Assembly: GCA_002887195.1 (NCBI GenBank)
Contig: PJAB01000252.1
Location: forward strand, 1-32,093
Source: Chrysochromulina parva
Taxonomy: Eukaryota > Haptophyta > Prymnesiales > Chrysochromulinaceae
DNA length: 32,093 nucleotides
Reading direction: 5' to 3'
In this document: in pieces, positions 25,961-32,093 of the stretch
Position numbering within the stretch: position 1 is the first letter of the stretch
How the letters are laid out: each line of letters starts with the position of its first letter
Made by a program: the position numbers and the translations under genes
The notes under the pieces: model-generated
Told to the model about the DNA's origin: nothing
Database searches by the model: none
What the model saw: only the letters and a program-made list of their open reading frames with translations

Positions 25961-28513
25961 ATGGATAAGCTCCAGTCCATCGCTCTCATCGACCCGGACG
26001 AGGCCGTGCTCTTCTTGTTCGCCCTTCTACCATTATTGAGCTTGTTAGTGGAGGTCATTTGGCCGCGAGGGGTGGTCGCCAACGATTTCGAACAAGGCGT
26101 GCCATCTCGGCTGTGCTCATGCGTTCGTGCGTCCGATGATGTTCACGATGCAAGCGCGCTCGACGACATGCTCGCTGAGAGACGGTGGGAGGCCGCCAAG
26201 CTGCAGGCGCAGCTCGCGGTTCGCCAGCATGACGCAGAGCAGAATGCGCAGGCGCTGCTGGGAGCCGTGCACGCGCTACGGGCATGCAGCATGCAGGGAA
26301 GCAGGGCACATCACGCCGAGCGACTGGGCGAGCTCGAGGAGCTTGCCGTCGCCGCATCCGCCGCGCTACGTTGCGTGCGCGACGAGCGCCTCCAGTCGGA
26401 GCGACGGCGAGACGAGAGGCGTGTGGAGGAGCGCCTGCGCGAGGCCGAGGAGCGCGAGTCGAAGCGACAAGCGGAGAATGCCGCGCTCCATGCGGAGCTG
26501 GCGGAGGCAGAGGCCGCCCGGGCACGTTTGCTCGAGGACCTTGCCTATATGCAAGCGTGGGTGCGCCAAAAGGAGGAGGAAGACCTGAAGCTCAAGCAAG
26601 CCGCACCGCCACCCGCGCCGCCACCAGCTGAGACGCCGGAGACGCTTTGGGCGGCGGCGGCGGCGGCGCTTGAGTCGAGCGCGCCCCGCTCGGTGAGTCT
26701 TTCTCATGCCGAGCTGACGCTCGTGAAGAGCAGCAGCACCAGTGGCGGCAGCTCTCTCCTGAAGCGTGGTGTGCCCCAGTCGCTGAGCACGTCGATGCTC
26801 TGGCGCACGGCGAAGCTCGCGCGCATCGCTGAGGCTGGTCATGGCTTCGTGCTGGGCGAGGGCGTCGAGGCAAAGGCGGTGACCGATGCGCTCGGAACGG
26901 CGCTTTGCACCCTGGAGCACTCGATCGAAGAGGAGGTGTGCGCTTGGGACTATCGCGAGTGGAACTACGTGGCGGCGATGGCGGCGCACACGAGCACGGT
27001 CGAACTCAATGGTAGTGTGGCCAAGGCGCTAGGCGGCGCACAAGCAGGTACTGTGCTCCAACACGACGCTGGCCACGCAGGCATGACCCTCAAAGACTTT
27101 TGCGCCGCGCCCGAGGCGACGCGCGCGGAGCTGAGTGAGGCGGAGGTGCTCGCTTTGCGACTGCTCACGGGACGTCTCGGCCTCGTGCTCCAGACGAGCC
27201 TCCTGCACAGCAGTTCCTCATCGCTTGCTCGCTGGGCAACCACGCTGGCGTGCGCCGTCTCGGCGACCCTCAAGCTCATCCGAACTCAGTCGAAGAGCGA
27301 CGGGCCGCATGCGTTTGTGCCGCTGACAGATGTGAGCGCCGCCCCGCCCGCATGGCCTGTGGCTGCGGGCGTGCTCTCGCGCGCCTTTGTGTGGGCTTCT
27401 TCTGATCCTTGGACTGCGCGCGAGGCGCTCCAAGAGAGCGGTCCACGAGCACTCCTCCTGCTCACCGGCGGGGCGGCAGGTGCGGCCGACGTCGGCTGGG
27501 TCTCTCAGTTCCCGCAGCAGTGCTCGCTCTTGCTCCCGCCGGGCTCGCGTCTCCGACCGAAAGCGAGCACTGCCTTGCTCCCTCCAGTCGCCAAGACGCG
27601 CGGCGTTCGGTGTGTGGAGGCGGCGCTCGAGCCGTACTCGCAGACCATCCCGTACTCAGTGGGCTTTCACAGCCAGTCGCCCACGATGGCGCTCACGACG
27701 GGCTCGAGCGTCCCGGGCGCCGCGGCCGCGATCGCGTGGGCATGCGATACGTTTGGGCTGAGTGCGGAGCAGCTCAAGGCACAGCAGTCGCTCACGCTAC
27801 CCGCCGGCACGACGCTGTTCGCCGAGGGCGCTGGCGCTCTGGGAACGCTGTGCGCCCGCTGCTCGCGTGAGGCATGCCCTAACCTCGAGGAGGTCTGCTT
27901 GCGCGACGCTCGCCTAGCGCCCAACGCGCTGCGCCGCCTAGTGGAGGCGCTCACGGCAGGCGCTCACGGCAGTGCAGTGGTGCACTACACAGGGCACGAG
28001 CTGGCGCTGGATTTGTCTAGATTTGTCACATCAGATGCGTCCGAAGTGGGCGAACTGATGGCGTCCCTCATCGAGAAGGCGCCGAGCATCACCGACCTCG
28101 ACCTCGGAGGTCACCCTCTCGGCACCGCCGGCCTGACGGCCATAGCGCGCGTGCTCGCCAAAAATACATCCCTCGCATACTTAGGCCTTGCCGCCACCCA
28201 GCTGGGCACGGACGCGGCCAAAAAGCTCGGGACGGCGCTCCGTCAGAATGGCGACCTGCTGCTGCTCGATGTGCGCCATAACAATCTGAGCAAAGAGGCG
28301 CAGCGCGTGCTCATCAAATCATCCGCCGCGCGCCCGCGCTCGTCCACGGGCGACCATGAGACCCTCGAGCTCCGCCTCGAGCCAAACGCACCGCTACTGG
28401 CGGCTGAGCTCGTCGCGCACACGCCTCGCGACCATGAGCGCGCCCTCACCCGCGCCGCGACGAAGAAGGCGTCCTTCGCTCGCGCCGCGAGCGGGTGGCG
28501 GTCTGGAGCGTAG
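25961..28513 (+). CDS. Membrane-anchored coiled-coil protein with degenerate ADP-ribosyltransferase-like domain and C-terminal LRRs
   Basis: 850 residues from the ATG at 25961. An in-frame ATG at 25916 would add 15 residues, but 25961 has A at -3 and G at +4, while the earlier ATG has T at -3 and abuts promoter-type repeats. Residues 15-34 (AVLFLFALLPLLSLLVEVIW) are a likely membrane anchor. About 65-207 is Glu/Arg/Ala-rich coiled coil, then a Pro linker. About 265-535 resembles the R-S-E class of ADP-ribosyltransferases: MTLKDFCAAPEATRAELSEAEVLALRLLTG, then SRAFVWASSDPWTARE, then VGWVSQFPQQCSLLLPPGSRLRP. The catalytic signatures appear lost. Where active relatives have SAFPGEKEFLFPP, this one has QQC at 519-521; the Arg-Gly of the LYRG motif and the Ser-Thr-Ser motif are also replaced. 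About 709-787 holds RNI-type leucine-rich repeats (LDLGGHPLGTAGLTAIARVL and a following unit). I infer a pseudoenzyme or divergent sensor. Confidence 0.68.
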   Translation: MDKLQSIALIDPDEAVLFLFALLPLLSLLVEVIWPRGVVANDFEQGVPSRLCSCVRASDDVHDASALDDMLAERRWEAAKLQAQLAVRQHDAEQNAQALLGAVHALRACSMQGSRAHHAERLGELEELAVAASAALRCVRDERLQSERRRDERRVEERLREAEERESKRQAENAALHAELAEAEAARARLLEDLAYMQAWVRQKEEEDLKLKQAAPPPAPPPAETPETLWAAAAAALESSAPRSVSLSHAELTLVKSSSTSGGSSLLKRGVPQSLSTSMLWRTAKLARIAEAGHGFVLGEGVEAKAVTDALGTALCTLEHSIEEEVCAWDYREWNYVAAMAAHTSTVELNGSVAKALGGAQAGTVLQHDAGHAGMTLKDFCAAPEATRAELSEAEVLALRLLTGRLGLVLQTSLLHSSSSSLARWATTLACAVSATLKLIRTQSKSDGPHAFVPLTDVSAAPPAWPVAAGVLSRAFVWASSDPWTAREALQESGPRALLLLTGGAAGAADVGWVSQFPQQCSLLLPPGSRLRPKASTALLPPVAKTRGVRCVEAALEPYSQTIPYSVGFHSQSPTMALTTGSSVPGAAAAIAWACDTFGLSAEQLKAQQSLTLPAGTTLFAEGAGALGTLCARCSREACPNLEEVCLRDARLAPNALRRLVEALTAGAHGSAVVHYTGHELALDLSRFVTSDASEVGELMASLIEKAPSITDLDLGGHPLGTAGLTAIARVLAKNTSLAYLGLAATQLGTDAAKKLGTALRQNGDLLLLDVRHNNLSKEAQRVLIKSSAARPRSSTGDHETLELRLEPNAPLLAAELVAHTPRDHERALTRAATKKASFARAASGWRSGA

Positions 28514-28531
28514 ATGAGCGTAGATTACATG

Positions 28532-28545
28532 TTCATGATCATGAA
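28532..28545. repeat. 14-bp palindrome after the transferase-like gene
   Basis: TTCATGATCATGAA is perfectly self-complementary and starts 19 bp after the stop codon. It could form a small hairpin in the 3' UTR or be a binding site. No function is supported. Confidence 0.4.
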
Positions 28546-28601
28546 TATCAGGTACGACGAAATCGATAGATCAGAATTACCGAAACACGAGTCGTCATAC
28601 T

Positions 28602-28614
28602 GTACCCGGTACCC
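28602..28614. promoter_or_regulatory. GTACCCGGTACCC motif copy
   Basis: This copy of the recurring intergenic motif is about 95 bp upstream of the oxidoreductase ATG at 28707. Its flank, TACTGTACCCGGTAC, is shared with the copy at 31935. Confidence 0.4.
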
Positions 28615-28706
28615 GTAGTTCATTCCCGCGAACGAGCCGTTCTTCGTTCACGCGACAACTTAGTTCACGCCTCGTCGTGCCGCGTCCGTGTGTGTGGACT
28701 TCTTGG

Positions 28707-31225
28707 ATGTCAGAATTGCTCGACCTGCTGGTCATCGGCGCCGGCCCCCACGCCCTCTCCCTGCTCACGCGCTTGATCACCGACGATCCCGACCTGCTCA
28801 CCGAACGGGAACGCGTCCATATCATGCACAAGGCAGGATCACGCGCCCGCTCACACGATGAGGTCAAGAAGGAGCTGAAGAAAAGGTACCGCGCCGCAGA
28901 GGCGCTGCCGCGGACGCTTGTGGTTGACACGCACGGGCGTTGGATGGCTCAGTGGGCTTCAGATTTTGAGGCGCTCGACATTGAGCATACACGCTCGAAT
29001 GCCGACCTGCACCCTTGCCCCTTTGACTTCCAATCGCTGCGCGTGTGGGCTGCAACACAGAGACGCGAGGACGAGATGTACCCCATGCGCCACATTGACC
29101 GCGACGCCGCCCGCAAGCGCGGCTACGGCGGGCCCTTCCTCCTGCCTGGCACGCACCTCTTCCTCGATTTTTGTGCGGAGCTGGTTGAGCGGTACGAGCT
29201 CGCGCCGCTCGTGACGCAGGGCACTGTGGCAGAGGTGCGACTCATCGAGCCGTCGGCGGAGCAGCCCGAGCGCCTCTTTGGCGTGCATCTCGCCGACGGG
29301 CGCCTGCTCCGTGCGCGGCGGGTCGTGTGTGCGATGGGGCCTGGTCCTGCGTTCCAAGGCATGCGAAAGACGCTGCCCTGGTGGGCGGATGAGTTGGGAG
29401 CGGAGCTGGCTGCAACATCCGATGTGCACGCACGCCGAAGGCCGGCGGCGCTGCCATCCTCGTCGCCCCAAGCCCCGGTGCCCCCTTCGCCGCCGCCCCT
29501 CGGCTCAGCCGCAGACCAGCTCGGCGCTGCCGCCGTGGACGCGCAGCCGTCTGCCGTCGCCGCCACCAGCGCGAGCCTGTCGGACGCGGCGTCCGACGGC
29601 CTGCCGCCCGCGCCCACCTCGGCACACGTGCCCAAGACGGCGTCCGACGGCCTACCGCCCGCGCCGCGCCCACAGCAGGCGATGAATCTCGCTGCTACCG
29701 AGGCCTTCGCTGCGGCCGTCGCAGGCGGCGCGACCAAGGATGCTGCTCGGGAGAGCGCACGCGCGGCGGGGCGAGCAGCGTACCGCTCCGCCCAGGCGGC
29801 GTGGAAGCACCAGACGCGCGCCGCCGCCGATGCTACTGTTGCCACGGAGGGGGGGATGGGAGAGGCTCGCGGCGATGACGCGGAGGATGGCGGCGGTGGC
29901 GGCGACACGATCGCACAGCAGCAGGCTAAGCTTGCTGAGCTGCGGAGGAAGGTGGCTGCGGGCGAGAAGCTCTCTGGCAAGATGAAGCGCGTCCTCAAGA
30001 AACTTGAGGAGGCGGAGGTTCGCTGGAAGGCGTACGAAGCAGCGAGTGGTGCCGCCGGTGGTGACGCGGAGGGCGGCGAAGAGGGGGACGAGGGCGAGGC
30101 TGGCGGCGACGACGCCACAGGTTCTGCTGCCAGTGCCGCCACCCCGGACCACGCCGCAGACGTACACCTGTCGGCAAGCGACTCCGTCTGCATGCCGCCT
30201 GACGCCTGCGCGCGCGAAGTGCCGCCGTCGGCGAGGTTGCAGCACTCCTCCAATCTGACGGATTGGCTCCGCGCATCGGACACGCATACGCTTCTGCGCG
30301 GTCGGCGTGTGCTCGTCGTGGGTGGTGGCCAGACAAGTGCGCACCTCGCCCTCCTCGCGTTACGTCGAGGCGCCACGGTGACGCTCACCCGCCCGCCTCC
30401 GAGGATCTCTGAGTGCCTCCGACGGCTTCCGATGGCCTCTGAGTGCCTCCAATGTGCATTCGCTGTTGGCAGGTGACACTCGCCTCGCGCCGGCGCGTTC
30501 AGTGCAAGCCGTACGACATCGACCTCGAGCTCGTGGGTGATCGACGAGCTGAGGTGCTTCAAAAGTTTGGGAGGCTTGAGGCACCGCGCGAGCGGCTGAA
30601 GTTCATCGCGGCGCTCCGGGGCGGTGGCTCGATGTCACCCGACATGCGCGGCTATCTGAACGAGTTTGAAGCCGAGGCTGCTGGTGCGATCCAACAAGCA
30701 ATGAAACCCGACTATGTTACTTTTGACCTACAACAGAAAGAGCGCGCGGATGACGTGCGCTTCACTCACCTCCAAGGGGTGGAAGTGAGTGAGGCGCACT
30801 GGGTACCAGCCCCCGCGTTGGGGCCTGCTGGCAGCGACGAGGGCGCGGACACATCAGTGGGCGAGGTGCAAGTGCGCTTCAGCAGACCAGACCTTGCAGA
30901 GGAGGGCGAGAGCGCCGCGTTCGACTTTGTGTGGCTCGCCACAGGGGGCAACCTCGACCTGAATCTTGTGCCTTTGCTCGCGTCCTTCCAGGCGCAGCGG
31001 CCCATCTCCACCGTGGGAGGGCTGCCCGTCCTCCAGCCCGACCTCTCGTGGGACGCTGGAGTGTCGCTGTACGTGATGGGGGCCTTTGCGCAGCTTCAGC
31101 TGGGTGCAGACGCCCTCAACCTCGCAGGTGCGCGCTCGGGGAGCGTGCTCGTGGCGAGGGCGCTGCTCGGTGCGGCGGCAGCGGCCGAGGCGACGGCTGA
31201 GGCAACGGCCGAGGCGACGGTCTAG
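28707..31225 (+). CDS. FAD/NAD(P)-dependent oxidoreductase (flavin monooxygenase-like), two exons 28707-30377 and 30473-31225
   Basis: Joining exon 1 (557 codons) to exon 2 (250 codons plus stop) gives 807 residues. MSELLDLLVIGAGPHALSL at the N-terminus is a Rossmann GxGxxx FAD site. About 90-215 (DLHPCPFDFQSLRVWA, GPFLLPGTHLFLDFC, VVCAMGPGP) continues the FAD domain. A second dinucleotide site, RVLVVGGGQTSAHLALLAL, lies near 532-550. The C-terminal part contains the DFVWLATGG motif, whose ATG triplet is typical of the flavin/N-hydroxylating monooxygenase clan. About 230-510 is an Ala/Pro/Gly-rich insert with a short coiled coil (AKLAELRRKVAAGEKLSGKMKRVL and onward) between the two sites. The substrate is unknown. 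The first ATG is 28707; the upstream in-frame codon at 28677 is GTG. Without splicing the frame ends at 30476, 33 codons past the donor, so the intron is required. Confidence 0.78.
30378..30472 (+). other. 95-bp GT-AG intron in the oxidoreductase gene
   Basis: The donor is ACG|GTGACG and the acceptor TTGGCAG|GTGACA. Removal joins codons cleanly in phase 0 (R-G-A-T then V-T-L-A-S-R-R-R), continuing the beta strand after the second dinucleotide site. The first nine intron bases (GTGACGCTC) nearly repeat the first nine of exon 2 (GTGACACTC). The intron also holds a 30-bp-offset direct repeat of CTCTGAGTGCCTCC. Confidence 0.85.
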
Positions 31226-31420
31226 ACGGTCCGGTCGACGGCCGAGACGACGCCTGTGTTTAACGTGGCGCAGCGTCGCTGCTTGGGAGCCGGGCGGACG
31301 GCGGAGATTTCGTGATGTCATCGATGATGTCATACAAGGGGCATCGGGGCTGTGGAAATTTGTTACTTTTAGTTTTACTTGTTTCTGAACCGGAATTTGT
31401 GTATCTAGCTCGCTCGATTG

Positions 31421-31430
31421 TATATAAACC
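31421..31430 (+). promoter_or_regulatory. TATA-like decamer
   Basis: TATATAAACC is identical to the decamer upstream of the giant gene. No start codon with a convincing frame follows within this window, so a gene beyond the right edge or a relic is possible. Confidence 0.3.
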
Positions 31431-31621
31431 GTATCGCAATCGCGAATCGGGCCGTCGCGTTCCGTATTCCTATTCGATTGCGCTATATACGTATACCGAA
31501 AACCCAACCGCGTGCCCGTTCTACGTTGTACGTATCCGGTGCAGTGAACTCCAGTGCCACAGCGCACCAATCTTCTTCCTCCTTGGCTTGCTCCTTGGTA
31601 GGCATTCGTGAGCCCCCCCCC

Positions 31622-31849
31622 TAAATTCATTATCATTTTTCTTCGAAGTGTTTCTGGAGCAAGTGCAATAAGAAGTGCTGCTCCAGCTGTTAAGGCTCCT
31701 GCCGAATAACTCGCACTTGCTGCTCCTAATGCCAAAGAAGCTGAAACGGCAATAGCTCCAGTAACTGCTCCAGATAAAGCACCAGCACCGGCCTGATTAA
31801 ATCCGTTTGTAAGTAAGAAATCCTGAATATATCTACTGCCAGCAGGAAC
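31622..31849 (-). pseudogene. Fragment of a foreign, A/T-ending coding frame, possibly viral or mobile-element derived
   Basis: On the minus strand a 76-codon frame runs from just after a TGA (31850-31852) to a poly-G tract (minus-strand sense of 31613-31621). It contains Gly/Ala-rich hydrophobic segments (NQAGAGALSGAVTGAIAV, then SAGALTAGAALLIALAPETL) ending in RRKMIMNL, which look like membrane helices or a surface protein. I counted G or C at the third position in only about 13 of 76 codons, whereas the other genes here are dominated by G/C-ending codons. No ATG starts it and it fades into non-coding sequence, so it looks truncated. The origin (virus, transposon, organelle or bacterium) is not identified. 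Confidence 0.4.
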
Positions 31850-31934
31850 TCAGTGGAACTAAATAAGAGCTCCAACGACAAGGTCAAGGAAGCCTGCACA
31901 AATTTGACGAAAAAAGTGCAGTGCGTAATGTACT

Positions 31935-31945
31935 GTACCCGGTAC
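31935..31945. promoter_or_regulatory. GTACCCGGTAC motif copy
   Basis: This is the same 11-mer as at 21557-21567, with the preceding TACT shared with the copy at 28602. It lies about 160 bp from the right edge, so any associated gene would be outside the window. Confidence 0.35.
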
Positions 31946-32093
31946 AAACAGTGCCGTAGTCCGTCGAGACGGTGTGGTGGTGTGAGTATTCAGGGGGTGA
32001 TTGGTTTTCAGTGTGACGACGGGCGTGTTTTCGTGTTCACAAGTAAGAAGAGCTATCTACTCTAACTGCACTAACGGTACTGCGGGAGAACGT

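Larger units (their letters stand above)
31226..32093. other. Right-edge non-genic region
   Basis: No complete gene is supportable. Contents: a TATA-like decamer at 31421-31430 in an A/T-rich stretch, a nine-C tract at 31613-31621, the A/T-ending reading-frame fragment at 31622-31849 (-), and a GTACCCGGTAC motif at 31935-31945. Composition is visibly lower in G+C than the coding regions. Confidence 0.5.

Noticed and set aside
28677..28706. Longer N-terminus for the oxidoreductase from 28677
   Set aside because: The codon at 28677 is GTG. The first ATG is at 28707 and puts the FAD motif at the usual distance from the N-terminus.
30378..30476. Genuine frameshift or truncation in the oxidoreductase
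   Set aside because: A GT-AG intron of 95 bp removes the stop, joins codons in phase 0 and gives a continuous protein with the expected C-terminal motif, so splicing is the simpler explanation.
29123..30562. 479-codon minus-strand open frame over the oxidoreductase gene
   Set aside because: It is Ala/Ser/Pro/Arg-rich, as expected of an antisense shadow of a GC-rich low-complexity insert. The plus strand has clear FAD and NAD(P) motifs and a coherent splice.
2259..31225. Whole window as giant-virus or bacterial DNA
   Set aside because: A spliced gene, long intergenic regions with TATA-like boxes, no operon spacing or ribosome-binding sites, and strongly G/C-ending codons across all main genes favour an algal nuclear genome.
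31726..31947. 73-codon minus-strand frame overlapping the A/T-ending fragment
   Set aside because: It is in a different frame, rich in Leu and Phe without pattern, and starts within the GTACCCGGTAC motif region. The other frame has the stronger protein-like composition.

Overview
This window is GC-rich nuclear DNA from a eukaryote, most likely a unicellular alga. A haptophyte or another secondary-plastid alga is my best guess, but the sequence does not settle the group. Reasons: very long open frames (up to 3,926 codons) with strong G/C third-position bias; large multidomain architectures (Trp-rich helical repeats plus EF-hands, a PAS/kinase/receiver/HPt hybrid kinase, a transferase-like domain plus LRR); a tocopherol-cyclase-like gene, pointing to a photosynthetic lineage; one clear 95-bp GT-AG intron that restores a reading frame; and starts in A-at-minus-3 contexts with no Shine-Dalgarno sites or tight operons.

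Layout. 428-1150 (-): bacterial-type tRNA (guanine-N7)-methyltransferase. 1151-2258: intergenic, with a perfect 24-bp palindrome. 2259-14039 (-): giant protein of 3,926 residues with 23 Trp-rich helical repeats of about 130-138 residues and six C-terminal EF-hands. 14040-15164: its probable promoter/leader (TATATAAACC box, CCGGTA cluster), tandem repeats, and the 3' side of the next gene. 15165-21356 (-): soluble hybrid histidine kinase with three PAS domains, kinase core, receiver and a run of HPt-like bundles, of which only the last is canonical. 21357-22036: divergent promoter region. 22037-24340 (+): secretory protein resembling a plant family (SPOT1/DUF7906-like). 24498-25817 (-): tocopherol-cyclase-like protein, convergent with the previous gene and divergent from the next. 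25961-28513 (+): membrane-anchored coiled-coil protein with a degenerate ADP-ribosyltransferase-like domain and LRRs. 28707-31225 (+, two exons): FAD/NAD(P)-dependent oxidoreductase with a large low-complexity insert. 31226-32093: non-genic except for a short A/T-ending reading frame (31622-31849, -) that looks foreign.

The genes are not an operon and no shared pathway is evident. Two are signalling machines (Ca2+-binding giant repeat protein; phosphorelay kinase) and two are redox/isoprenoid-type enzymes. A recurring intergenic motif, GTACCCGGTAC and variants, lies 30-200 bp upstream of three starts and may be a promoter element. The observations most worth pursuing are EF-hands fused in cis to Sfi1-like repeats, the ADP-ribosyltransferase-like domain lacking its catalytic signature, the A/T-biased insert, and an intron bounded by a direct repeat.
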